DNA of 64,000 bases from JBCBCP01 sp038530575 (GTDB taxonomy: Bacteria > Pseudomonadota > Alphaproteobacteria > Rhodobacterales > Rhodobacteraceae). A model generated the notes under the pieces. That model had not been told where the DNA came from and ran no database searches. It worked only from the letters and a program-made list of their open reading frames with translations. The position numbers and the translations under genes were made by a program. Below, piece by piece: positions 45,715 to 54,107 of the stretch. How positions within the stretch are numbered: the stretch's first letter is position 1; each line of letters begins with the position of its first letter. The stretch covers positions 1 to 64,000 of the forward strand of contig JBCBCP010000014.1 of the NCBI GenBank assembly GCA_038530575.1, given 5' to 3'.

Positions 45715-46495
45715 GCGTTTCTTCCTCGCTCTGGCGATGACACTGGCCCCGCTGGCTGCGGCGGCGCATGAATTCTGGATCGAAGCGCCGGTCTGGCAGG
45801 TGGCCCCGGGCGATGCGCTGACTGCATCGCTCAGAAATGGCGAAGAGTTCAAGGGGAGCGAGCTGGCCTACATCGACAGCCGCGCCGCCCGGTTCGATCT
45901 GGTGCAGAACGGCACCACAATGCCTGTCTCTGCCCGGCTGGGCGACCGGCCCGCCCTGAACATCGAACCGGCAGAGCCGGGCCTGATCACCGTGGTCTAC
46001 GAAAGTTCAGCCGCCACGCTGGTCTACCGCGAATGGGCCAAATTCACCGCATTCGCTGCGCACAAAGATTTTGCCGACATCGCCATGCGCCACGATGCGC
46101 GGGGGCTGCCCCGGAACGGCTTTACCGAACGCTACACCCGCTATGCGAAGGCTCTGCTGGCCGTTGGAACGGGCAGTGGCTCGGACGCGGCCACAGGTCT
46201 GGAGACCGAGTTTGTAGCCCTGACAAACCCCTATACCGACCCCGGCCCGGTCGAGGTACAACTGCTCTATCAGGGTGCACCCCGCGCGGACGCCCAAGTC
46301 GAAGTCTTCGAACGCGCGCCAGACGGAAGCGTGACCATCACGACAGATACCCGCACCGATGCGAACGGGCGCGCCAGCATCGCTGTGAAACCGGGCCACG
46401 CTTATCTGATCGACGCCGTGGTCCTGCGCGAGGGGGATGCAGAGGCCGCATGGGAGACACTCTGGGCTGCGCTGACCTTCGCAGCCCCGGGCTAA
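45713..46495 (+). CDS. DUF4198 periplasmic protein
   Basis: A 260-residue exported protein. Signal peptide: MRFFLALAMTLAPLAAAAHEFW, cleavage near residue 18, leaving a mature N-terminus starting with His-Glu. DUF4198 family features are AHEFWIEAPVWQVAPGDALTA, FTERYTRYAKALL, LTNPYTDPGPVEVQLLYQG and TRTDANGRASIAVKPGHAYL, the last being a typical Ig-like/carboxypeptidase-regulatory strand. DUF4198 proteins often accompany Ni/Co transporters, and a HupE/UreJ-like gene is divergent here. A Shine-Dalgarno GAGG is 9 bp upstream. The start overlaps the divergent HupE-like start within one CATG. psuK follows after 40 bp. Confidence 0.82.
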   Translation: MRFFLALAMTLAPLAAAAHEFWIEAPVWQVAPGDALTASLRNGEEFKGSELAYIDSRAARFDLVQNGTTMPVSARLGDRPALNIEPAEPGLITVVYESSAATLVYREWAKFTAFAAHKDFADIAMRHDARGLPRNGFTERYTRYAKALLAVGTGSGSDAATGLETEFVALTNPYTDPGPVEVQLLYQGAPRADAQVEVFERAPDGSVTITTDTRTDANGRASIAVKPGHAYLIDAVVLREGDAEAAWETLWAALTFAAPG

Positions 46496-46535
46496 GCGCT
46501 TGCCCCCGCCGCGCCCCGCGGCAATAACGCGGGGC

Positions 46536-47411
46536 ATGAATGATATCCTCTGCATCGGGTCTGTCCTGTGGGACATGATCGGCCGCGCGCCTTCGGTGAT
46601 GCGGCAAGGCTCCGACGTGCCGGGCCGTATCACGCGCCTGCCAGGCGGCGTCGCCATGAACATTGCAATGACCCTTGCGCGCTTCGGCATGAAACCGGCC
46701 CTGCTCAGCGCCATCGGACGGGACGAGGACGGCAACGACCTGATTGCAGCCTGCGACGCCCGCGGGCTGCGCACGGATACGATCTACCGCTCAGACGACC
46801 TGCCGACCGACCGTTATATGGCGATCGAAGGCGCTAACGGACTGATCGCCGCGATTGCAGACGCGCACTCGCTCGAGGCTGCCGGAGACAAGATTCTACT
46901 CCCCTTGACCGACGGCACCCTGCCACAGCCCTACACCGGCATCGTGGCCCTCGATGGCAACCTCACGCCGGACCTGCTGGACTTCATCGCTTCGGGTGGC
47001 GCCTTGACAGAGGCTGACCTGCGCGTGGCCCCGGCCTCACCGGGCAAAGCGGACCGGCTTTTGCCGTTTTTGCACCGTTGTCGCGGGACGCTCTACGTCA
47101 ATGTCGAAGAAGCCGGATCGCTCTGCCAAGCGCGGTTTGGCACTGCAGAGATCGCCGCCCAGGCCCTGATTGACCGCGGCGCCGCCCGCGCGCTGGTGAC
47201 CGATGGCGGCAGACCCTGCGCCGAAGCCAACGCCGACCGCATCATCACGGCCACCCCGCCCGAAGTCCTTGTGACGCGCGTCACCGGCGCAGGCGACACG
47301 TTCATGGCCGCCCATATCGCAGCTGAAGCCCGAGGCGATGCACCCGAGGCGGCGCTGGCCGCTGCGCTACAGGCTGCGGCCAGCTATGTATCCGGGGAGA
47401 CAGGCAATTGA
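46536..47411 (+). CDS. psuK: PfkB family kinase, probable pseudouridine kinase
   Basis: A 291-residue ribokinase-fold kinase. N-terminal ILCIGSVLWDMIGRAP and GGVAMNIAMTLARFGMKPAL match the PfkB substrate site; the C-terminal anion hole is TRVTGAGDTFMA with catalytic Asp254. Directly followed by, and overlapping, the pseudouridine-5'-phosphate glycosidase gene, which makes phosphorylation of pseudouridine the likely reaction. By sequence alone it could be another sugar or nucleoside kinase. ATG 46536 follows a GGGG stretch; the frame is open 12 codons further with no support. Confidence 0.86.
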   Translation: MNDILCIGSVLWDMIGRAPSVMRQGSDVPGRITRLPGGVAMNIAMTLARFGMKPALLSAIGRDEDGNDLIAACDARGLRTDTIYRSDDLPTDRYMAIEGANGLIAAIADAHSLEAAGDKILLPLTDGTLPQPYTGIVALDGNLTPDLLDFIASGGALTEADLRVAPASPGKADRLLPFLHRCRGTLYVNVEEAGSLCQARFGTAEIAAQALIDRGAARALVTDGGRPCAEANADRIITATPPEVLVTRVTGAGDTFMAAHIAAEARGDAPEAALAAALQAAASYVSGETGN

Positions 47412-48310
47412 CGAAACTTCCCCTCGCCCGTTCGGCCGAAGTCGCCCGTGGCGGCCCCATCGTGGCGCTCGAAAGCACAATCATCACCCACGGGATGCCG
47501 TGGCCGCAAAATTACAAAGTTGCCCGGCAGGTGGAGGAAGACATACGCGCCGCGGGCGCAATTCCGGCCACCATCGCCGTTCTGGACGGGCAGCTTCATA
47601 TCGGACTGTCGGACACACAGCTCGAAGCGCTCGCGCGCTCGCCCGACGCGGCCAAGCTCAGCCGCGCCGACCTTGCCATCTGCATCGCGCAGGGCGGCAC
47701 AGGGGCCACCACCGTGGCGGCCACGATGATCGCCGCCCGCGCAGCAGGCATTGAAGTTTTTGCCACAGGCGGGATCGGCGGTGTGCACAAGGGGGCAGAG
47801 ACAAGCTTTGACATCTCCGCCGACCTGACGGAGCTTGCACGCACACCCGTCACCGTGGTCGCCGCCGGCGCCAAGGCGATCCTCGACATCCCTAAATCGC
47901 TCGAAGTGCTGGAGACGCAAGGCGTGCCCGTCATCGCCTACGGGCAGAACGAATTGCCGGCGTTCTGGTCCCGCAGCGCCGGGCATGTCGCACCCCAACG
48001 GCTCGACACCCCTGCCGAGATTGCCGCCGCGCACCGGATGCGCGCGACGTTGGGGCTGCCGGGCGGGCAACTGATCGCCAACCCGATCCCAGAGTCCGAT
48101 GAAATTCCGGCCGCGACACTCGCGCCGATCATCGCAGAGGCTCAGGCCGAAGCGGATGCCCAAGGCATCTCTGCCAAAGCGGTTACCCCCTTCTTGCTGG
48201 GACGAATTTTCGAATTGACCAAAGGCGCTTCGCTCACCGCAAACATCGCGCTGGTGCGCAACAATGCCCGGCTTGCCGCTGCAATCGCCCAAGCCTTGAG
48301 CAGCCGTTGA
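47408..48310 (+). CDS. psuG: Pseudouridine-5'-phosphate glycosidase
   Basis: A 300-residue enzyme cleaving pseudouridine 5'-phosphate to uracil and ribose-5-phosphate, the second step of pseudouridine breakdown. Family segments are GGPIVALESTIITHGMPWPQN, CIAQGGTGATTVAATM, FATGGIGGVHKGAETSFDIS and AYGQNELPAFWSRSAG. The start is TTG 47408, overlapping the psuK stop (TTGA), with a GGGAG Shine-Dalgarno 9 bases upstream; this implies translational coupling. Length is normal. Confidence 0.94.
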   Translation: MTKLPLARSAEVARGGPIVALESTIITHGMPWPQNYKVARQVEEDIRAAGAIPATIAVLDGQLHIGLSDTQLEALARSPDAAKLSRADLAICIAQGGTGATTVAATMIAARAAGIEVFATGGIGGVHKGAETSFDISADLTELARTPVTVVAAGAKAILDIPKSLEVLETQGVPVIAYGQNELPAFWSRSAGHVAPQRLDTPAEIAAAHRMRATLGLPGGQLIANPIPESDEIPAATLAPIIAEAQAEADAQGISAKAVTPFLLGRIFELTKGASLTANIALVRNNARLAAAIAQALSSR

Positions 48311-48412
48311 CCACCCCCCGGGCCAATCTGCCGCCTATCGTATGCGCCTGCATTGTGGCAGACGGCGATTGCACCTAACTATCAGCCCAATGATCGGCCC
48401 CAAGCACCACGC

Positions 48413-49159
48413 ATGAACACACCTTTTGATCCCGAGCCGCCACGCCGCTCCGGCCTTTTTGCCCGCCTGCGCGCCTCCTTTCTGACTGGTCTTGTGGTCA
48501 TCGCGCCCGTAGGACTGACCATCTGGCTCATCTGGACGGTCGTGGGATGGATCGACGGGTTTGTCCTGCCGCTTGTTCCTTCCGTCTGGCAACCCGACGC
48601 GGTGCTGAACTACTGGCTGGGCAACCCACGCCTTGTTGCGGGCCCGGATGGACAGATGATCCCGAACTCCGACTGGGTCCGGGTCAATGTGCGCGGCCTT
48701 GGCGTCGTGATCTTCCTTGTCTTTACCGTCATCGTCGGCTGGATGGCGAAGGGTCTGATTGGCCGGTCGCTTGTCGGCTATCTCGAAAGCCTCGTGGAAC
48801 GCACACCTGTCGTCCGCTCGATCTACGGCGGGATCAAGCAAATCTCGGAAACGGTCTTTGCCCAGTCCGAGCGCAGCTTTGAGACCGCATGCTTGATCGA
48901 ATATCCGCGCCGCGGAATCTGGGCCATCGGCTTCATTTCCACGCAGGCCAAAGGCGAGATCACCGACAAAGCTGGCTCCGGCGGCGATATGCTTAGCGTA
49001 TTTGTCCCCACCACGCCAAACCCGACGTCGGGTTTCCTGCTTTTCTTTCCCGCCGAAGACGTGATTGAGCTGGACATGACCGTGGAGGACGCGGCGAAAT
49101 TGGTTATCTCTGCCGGACTTGTCTATCCAAACGGCAAGGACGAAAGCACCGCAAACTGA
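48413..49159 (+). CDS. DUF502 membrane protein
   Basis: A 248-residue inner-membrane protein of the DUF502 family. Two membrane helices: about residues 20-48 (SFLTGLVVIAPVGLTIWLIW) and 98-116 (LGVVIFLVFTVIVGWMA). Between them is a loop of about 45 residues. The conserved cytosolic part follows (ESLVERTPVVRSIYGGIKQI, GFISTQAKGE, VFVPTTPNPTSGFLLFFPAED). The family is widespread but functionally uncharacterised. ATG 48413 was chosen by family alignment. It lies 102 bp after psuG and 21 bp before chaC on the same strand. Confidence 0.88.
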   Translation: MNTPFDPEPPRRSGLFARLRASFLTGLVVIAPVGLTIWLIWTVVGWIDGFVLPLVPSVWQPDAVLNYWLGNPRLVAGPDGQMIPNSDWVRVNVRGLGVVIFLVFTVIVGWMAKGLIGRSLVGYLESLVERTPVVRSIYGGIKQISETVFAQSERSFETACLIEYPRRGIWAIGFISTQAKGEITDKAGSGGDMLSVFVPTTPNPTSGFLLFFPAEDVIELDMTVEDAAKLVISAGLVYPNGKDESTAN

Positions 49160-49180
49160 CGCGCCGAACCCGGAGTCCCC

Positions 49181-49930
49181 ATGCCCTTTCCTGACCATGT
49201 GTTCCGGCATGCGCCGTCACTTAAGGGCCGCATCGTTGACCCGGACGTGTCGGAGGTTCGGTTCGGGCGCGAACGGTTTGACGAGCTTGACGTGCAAGCA
49301 AAAGAAGAAGGCTGGCCTCCAGGCTGGCGCATGGACCACGACGTACGCGAGCAAAACCGGCAGGCTGTTCTGAACGGGCGGTTTGGCAGCGACCTGTGGG
49401 TCTTTGCCTACGGATCACTGATCTGGGACCCGGGCGTGTACGTGGCCGAGTATCGCCGTGCGCGCCTCGATGGCTGGCACCGAAGCTTTTGCATGAAACT
49501 TGAAGGCGGGCGCGGCTCGCATGCCCGCCCGGGCCTCATGGCCGCGCTGGATACCGGCGGGACATGCGAAGGCCTTGTCCTGCGCATCGCGGCAGAATTG
49601 GTCGACACCGAAACCCGGTTTTTGTGGAACCGGGAGATGTTCGCCGGCGCCTACACCCCGCTTTTCCTACCAGTGGCAACGCCGCAAGGGCCGGTCGAGG
49701 CGCTCGTGTTCGCGATGAACCACGACAATCCGCGCTATATCCCGGAAATGGACAGGGCGATTGCCGCCGGAATGATCGCACATGCCGAGGGCACGCTGGG
49801 CCGCAACATGGATTACCTCGAAGCACTCGTTCGTCACCTACACGAGCTGGGCGTATCTGATCCGGACATTCAGGCTCTTTATGATGTTGCCGCAGGACTG
49901 CTGCGTGACGGTGCGCCGCCCGCTACATGA
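49181..49930 (+). CDS. chaC: ChaC-like gamma-glutamylcyclotransferase
   Basis: A 249-residue enzyme predicted to cleave glutathione to 5-oxoproline and Cys-Gly. The substrate-binding loop is WVFAYGSLIWDPG (about residues 74-86). Other family parts are RARLDGWHRSFCMKLEGGRG, GLMAALDTGGTCEGLVLRIA and the Asn-rich FAMNHDNPRYIPEMDRA. N-terminal ~70 residues precede the domain. A Shine-Dalgarno GGAG precedes ATG 49181. It converges on the patatin gene and overlaps it by 8 bp at the 3' ends. Confidence 0.88.
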   Translation: MPFPDHVFRHAPSLKGRIVDPDVSEVRFGRERFDELDVQAKEEGWPPGWRMDHDVREQNRQAVLNGRFGSDLWVFAYGSLIWDPGVYVAEYRRARLDGWHRSFCMKLEGGRGSHARPGLMAALDTGGTCEGLVLRIAAELVDTETRFLWNREMFAGAYTPLFLPVATPQGPVEALVFAMNHDNPRYIPEMDRAIAAGMIAHAEGTLGRNMDYLEALVRHLHELGVSDPDIQALYDVAAGLLRDGAPPAT

Positions 49931-50963
49931 ACATCTCGCGCAGATCGACACTAGAGCGGTTCCCGATGGCGTCGAAATGCGTGGCGAGGAACCCTTTCGC
50001 CGCGGCCTGCCCCGCCTCGAACAGTCGTCCAAGGATATAACCATTCGGCACCAGCTTTGTCGCCACACTCAACTCGTTCATCAGCGCGTCATCTGCGATC
50101 ATGTGAACCAGAACGCGGCTCATTGTGCCTTCCTCAATCGCACCGCGATCCAAAAGGCGCTGCACGAAATCAATCGCTCGCAATTCGCGCAGAAGCGATG
50201 AGTTAAAGCTGATTTCGTTGATCCGGTTCTGGATCTGCTGCGGCGTGATCGGCGTGTCATCCCGCTCCAGCGGGTTGATGTTGATCACGACCACGTCATC
50301 CGGCAACGCGCGATCAAACAGCGGAAACAACGCGGGGTTCCCGGTATAGCCGCCGTCCCAGAACGCCTCGGTCTGGCCGGTTTCGGTGTCATAGATTTCT
50401 ACCGCCTGGAACAGTGTCGGCAGGCAAGCCGAGGCCATGATCGCATCCGGCGTCACTTCTGGCCCCGAAAACACCCGCAGCTTGCCGTTGCGCACGCGGG
50501 TGGCGTTGATGAACAAAGCCGGGCCGTCATCCGCACAGACGCATTCAAAATCGAAATCCCGCACGATGGGCTCAAGCGGGTTGCTGTAGAACGGCCCGAA
50601 CGCATAGGGCGACACCATCCGGCTGAGCGCCTCGCCAAACGCATAAGGCGGCGAGTATTCCAGCGCCGACGACACCGCGCGGGCGCTAAACGGCGCCATC
50701 CAGCTGGCCATCCCGACATCCTGCACACCGGCCACCCGGTCCCACAGCCATTTGAGGTTGGCCCGCGCGCCGGCGCGTCCATCCTGGATCATGCCCGCCT
50801 TCAGCGCCGCCGCGTTCAGCGCCCCCGCAGACGTGCCCGAGATCCCCGCGATCTCGATCCGCTCATCGGCCAGCAGCGCGTCCAGCGCGCCCCAGGTAAA
50901 GGCCCCGTGTGCGCCGCCGCCCTGCAGCGCGAGGTTGATCTTCTTAGGCTTGGGACGCGCCAT
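49923..50963 (-). CDS. Patatin-like phospholipase
   Basis: A 346-residue cytosolic serine hydrolase. The oxyanion region is LALQGGGAHGAFTWGAL, the nucleophile elbow GISGTSAG (Ser45) and the catalytic Asp203 in FWDGGYTGNP. The C-terminal part resembles the patatin group often found beside 3-hydroxybutyrate dehydrogenase, and that gene lies 42 bp upstream on the same strand here. This suggests a link with polyhydroxybutyrate or granule-membrane metabolism, which is inference. The 3' end overlaps chaC by 8 bp. Confidence 0.88.
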   Translation of the reverse strand: MARPKPKKINLALQGGGAHGAFTWGALDALLADERIEIAGISGTSAGALNAAALKAGMIQDGRAGARANLKWLWDRVAGVQDVGMASWMAPFSARAVSSALEYSPPYAFGEALSRMVSPYAFGPFYSNPLEPIVRDFDFECVCADDGPALFINATRVRNGKLRVFSGPEVTPDAIMASACLPTLFQAVEIYDTETGQTEAFWDGGYTGNPALFPLFDRALPDDVVVININPLERDDTPITPQQIQNRINEISFNSSLLRELRAIDFVQRLLDRGAIEEGTMSRVLVHMIADDALMNELSVATKLVPNGYILGRLFEAGQAAAKGFLATHFDAIGNRSSVDLREMFM

Positions 50964-51005
50964 GCCTCTGGCCTCCGGCTTACGTTTATTCTGTAATGTG
51001 ACGCG

Positions 51006-51791
51006 TCACAGAGCCGTCCATCCACCGTCCACACTGATCGTTGTACCGGTGATCTGCGCCGCCGCGTCAGAGCACAGAAAAGCGGCCGTGCCCCCCATCT
51101 GCTCGGTCGTGGCGAATTCCTTCGACGGCTGGCGCGTGAGCATCACGTTCTCGATCACTTCCTCGCGGCTCATGCCATATTCCTTCATCGTGTCCGGAAT
51201 CTGCTTTTCCACGATAGGCGTCAGCACATAGCCCGGGCAAATCGCATTACAGGTGATCGGGTCCTGCGCCGTCTCCAGCGCAACTGTCTTGGTCAGGCCA
51301 ACGATGCCATGTTTGGCCGCGATATAGGCGCTTTTGAAAGGCGACGCGGTCAGGCCATGAGCGCTTGCGATGTTGATGATCCGGCCCCACCCGCGCTCGC
51401 GCATACCCGTCACCGCCACGGCGGAGGTATGAAAGGCCGAGCTGAGGTTGATCGCAATAATCGCATCCCATTTTTCGATCGGGAAATCCTGGATCGCAGC
51501 AACATGCTGAATACCAGCATTGTTCACAAGAATATCGCAACCGCCCGCCGCAGTGACCAGCCGCCGGCAATCTTCGGCCTTTGACATATCGGCTTGCACG
51601 TATTTTGCCTCAACGCCGCATACCCGCCCGATTTCGGCGGCGAGGGCGTGATCCTCTTCGGTATCGGTGAACGAATTCAGCACGACATTGGCGCCGGCCT
51701 TGGACAGTTCCTGCGCAATGCCAAGGCCAATGCCCGAATTAGATCCGGTGATAACGGCGGTCTTGCCGCTCAGGTCGGTTGTCAGGGCCAT
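51006..51791 (-). CDS. bdhA: 3-hydroxybutyrate dehydrogenase
   Basis: A 261-residue short-chain dehydrogenase oxidising D-3-hydroxybutyrate to acetoacetate with NAD+, in polyhydroxybutyrate breakdown. The cofactor loop is TGSNSGIGLG; the catalytic residues are Ser143, Tyr156 and Lys160 (AYIAAKHG). Substrate-specific parts are CNAICPGYVLTPIVEKQIP and ML-RQPSKEFATTEQMGG, typical of this enzyme rather than general SDRs. The end is GTTISVDGGWTAL. A Shine-Dalgarno AAGGA precedes ATG 51791. Likely co-transcribed with the patatin gene downstream. Confidence 0.94.
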   Translation of the reverse strand: MALTTDLSGKTAVITGSNSGIGLGIAQELSKAGANVVLNSFTDTEEDHALAAEIGRVCGVEAKYVQADMSKAEDCRRLVTAAGGCDILVNNAGIQHVAAIQDFPIEKWDAIIAINLSSAFHTSAVAVTGMRERGWGRIINIASAHGLTASPFKSAYIAAKHGIVGLTKTVALETAQDPITCNAICPGYVLTPIVEKQIPDTMKEYGMSREEVIENVMLTRQPSKEFATTEQMGGTAAFLCSDAAAQITGTTISVDGGWTAL

Positions 51792-51862
51792 GGTCTATCC
51801 TTCTCGCAATGCTGCAGCTGCGAAAAGCATGGGCCATGGCGCGCCCAACCTCAACCGGGCGG

Positions 51863-53806
51863 CTAGAAAAAGATCACATCGCTCGCGTCAAACAGACCCG
51901 CCATGTTCATCAGAACGATCGAGCCCTGCCCGTTGGCAAACTCGATCTCAACATTGGCGCCGACCTCGATCCATGTCAGATCGGCGAAATTCGCGGCAAG
52001 CTGGGTGTCGATGCGCAAACGATCTGGCCCATTTGCAAAATCATGGATGACGTCCTCGCCCAGACCGCCACCAATGACGTTGCCAGACATATCGAACTGA
52101 AGACTGTCAAAGCGGAACTGGAACCGGTCGGACCCATCACCACCGAACAGGGCATCATTGCCGCCGCGCCCTTCGATGATATCGCCGGAGTCGCCGCCAA
52201 AGATCACGTCGTCCCCGTCCCCGGCGATGATCGTGTCCACGCCAGAGCCGCCGTACACCACCATATCGCCTTCAGCACCTTCAACAGCGCGAATGCTATC
52301 GCGCCCCGCGCCGCCAAAGATCGTATCATCCCCGCCTCCGGAGCGGATGCTGTCATTGCCATTGCCGCCTTCGACCGAATCGTCCCCGCCACGCGTCCGA
52401 ATAAGGTCCTCTCCAGCACCGCCAAAGATCGTGTCATCCTGCATTGACCCGGCAATCACGTCATCGCCTTCGTCGCCGTAGAACTGAGAGGCACCCGTCG
52501 CGGTGATGACGTCATTGCCCGCCCCCCCGCGCAGGACCTGAGTTCCTTCACCAAAGCCCGTGCCTGGCGAGGACGCACCGCCGGCAATGAAATCGTCGCC
52601 CGCATTGCCGCGGATCTGGTCAGACCCGTTGCCGCCAAAAACCGTATCGTTTTGTGACGATCCCTCGAACACGTCATCTTCGGCGAAAAGGTTGTAGACG
52701 CCCGCGCCGGTCGCCTCGATGAAGTCACGAAAGCGCGTGCCCTCCTCACCGATGACACGCGCGCCGCCAAAGTCACCAACGGCCAACATCCCTTCGTCAA
52801 GCTCATAAATCTGAGTAAAGGAAGAGCTGGACGAGAAATTGAAACTGATATTCGCATCCAGCAGTGCACTGGTGGCGGTGCCGCTTGCATCATACGTGCG
52901 GTAGAGAACGTCATCGGTCGACGAATTGCCCGGATTTACGTCCACACCGATACTGACGGCAAAGCCGCCATCGGACAGCGCGACAATATCCGGCTTGCCC
53001 GAAATCGCGCGGTCCGCGTTGTTGTGAACGGCGACGATACCGGTGACCAACCCGCCTGCGGCGTCCAGCACCCGGAGGAACACACCACCATTTGCCTCGT
53101 CTTCCCAAATCGCAACCATGTTGCCGCCTGCCAACTCGACAAGGTCGATATTGGTGGCTTCGTGGCTCAGCGGTGACAGAAGCCGGGTCAAAAGCACGGT
53201 GCCGTCGGGCTGCACGATGTTCACCTGCACCCGTTCGTTCACGCCATCATCGCGAATGCTGGCGATGGCGATGTTCCCGTTTGCCTGCAAAATGGCGACC
53301 GGGTCCAATTCATCCACACCGCTTGACGTTGTGAGGTTCACCTCTGACTGCACCTCAAGCCCAAACGCATTGACCCGCGTCATCAACAGATCATAACCGT
53401 TCACACCGTCGGACTCGGACCGCAGCAAGATGCTGGTGTTATCCCCGAGTGAGACTGCCGCAACACCGCCCATCGGTTCCGTGGAATCGTACGAGACTCT
53501 AAAGTCGCGCGATCCCGTCGCCGAATAAACTTCGAACTGAGCAATGCGAAACGAGTTCCCGCTGGCGGTTTGAAACGCGACAAGAACACCGCCACCTTCC
53601 GTCGCTTGCAGATCAACATCGAATGAACCGTTGGTTGCCGATTGGTTGAATCCGATCGTGGTCAGGGTCTGCGTTGCGCCGATGTTGTTGACGTTATCGA
53701 TCCGCAACTGGTTTGTGCCATTGAAACGCACGCCAAAAGTTGTGCCGTCGATGGACTGTGCCGTGTCAAGGAATGTAAGTGTGCTGAATTCGCTGAATGT
53801 CGTCAT
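51863..53806 (-). CDS. Large RTX calcium-binding protein (647 aa)
   Basis: A predicted type I-secreted protein without a signal peptide. Residues ~1-360 form a beta-rich N-terminal region with repeating strand pairs (GGGVLVAFQTASGNSFRIAQ, LAGGNMVAIWEDEANGGVFL, LSDGGFAVSIGVDV) that looks like a beta-propeller; I cannot name the family. Nonapeptide RTX repeats run from about 370 to 575 (FGGNGSDQIRGNAGDDFIAG, GGGDDTIFGGAGRDSIR). The C-terminal cap contains EDVIHDFANGPDRLRID and ends ASDVIFF, a hydrophobic T1SS-type terminus. It lies downstream of an sRNA-like unit and ends 71 bp before bdhA. Not closely related to the tandem RTX pair. Function unknown. Confidence 0.83.
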   Translation of the reverse strand: MTTFSEFSTLTFLDTAQSIDGTTFGVRFNGTNQLRIDNVNNIGATQTLTTIGFNQSATNGSFDVDLQATEGGGVLVAFQTASGNSFRIAQFEVYSATGSRDFRVSYDSTEPMGGVAAVSLGDNTSILLRSESDGVNGYDLLMTRVNAFGLEVQSEVNLTTSSGVDELDPVAILQANGNIAIASIRDDGVNERVQVNIVQPDGTVLLTRLLSPLSHEATNIDLVELAGGNMVAIWEDEANGGVFLRVLDAAGGLVTGIVAVHNNADRAISGKPDIVALSDGGFAVSIGVDVNPGNSSTDDVLYRTYDASGTATSALLDANISFNFSSSSSFTQIYELDEGMLAVGDFGGARVIGEEGTRFRDFIEATGAGVYNLFAEDDVFEGSSQNDTVFGGNGSDQIRGNAGDDFIAGGASSPGTGFGEGTQVLRGGAGNDVITATGASQFYGDEGDDVIAGSMQDDTIFGGAGEDLIRTRGGDDSVEGGNGNDSIRSGGGDDTIFGGAGRDSIRAVEGAEGDMVVYGGSGVDTIIAGDGDDVIFGGDSGDIIEGRGGNDALFGGDGSDRFQFRFDSLQFDMSGNVIGGGLGEDVIHDFANGPDRLRIDTQLAANFADLTWIEVGANVEIEFANGQGSIVLMNMAGLFDASDVIFF

Positions 53807-53918
53807 GATGCCCCCAGGCTATCCAATGGTAGAAATTTATGGGTAGTAGACTGAGCCGGAAAAAACGCTCGATCAAATGAATTTTCGGGGATTTCCCGCA
53901 TGGCGGGAAGCGGGGGGC

Positions 53919-53946
53919 AAAAAAAACCCCGGCCGAAGCCGGGGTT
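53919..53946 (-). terminator. Strong minus-strand intrinsic terminator without an annotated gene
   Basis: AACCCCGGC (53925-53933) and GCCGGGGTT (53938-53946) form a perfect 9-bp stem with a 4-base loop. Read on the minus strand a run of eight U follows (complement of A's 53919-53926). The nearest minus-strand gene upstream in transcript sense is over 4 kb away, so it must end an unannotated transcript. Confidence 0.85.
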
Positions 53947-53993
53947 AAGTCATTGAGGCAGGTTTCATACAGGCAAGAAACCTATCGAGCAGT
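53919..53993 (-). ncRNA. Candidate ~75-nt small RNA
   Basis: On the minus strand, TTGGAT (54028-54023) and TATAAC (54005-54000) form a sigma-70-like promoter with exact 17-bp spacing. Start of transcription would be near 53993-53997. The transcript would contain a hairpin with a 7-bp stem (AGGTTTC / GAAACCT, bases 53960-53966 and 53977-53983, 10-base loop), then the strong terminator with its U8 tail. There is no plausible ORF with a ribosome site. It lies between the start regions of an RTX gene and a divergent peptide-binding-protein gene. Prediction rests on sequence pattern only. Confidence 0.5.
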
Positions 53994-54107
53994 GCCCTTG
54001 TTATACGCAAAGCGCCGCCGGCATCCAAGCTAAAAGTTTGATAACGCGTAAATCCCCCGTTACCGATTGCGTTAAGAAAATAAGGGCAGAGCGGGATTGT
54101 TGCGAAA

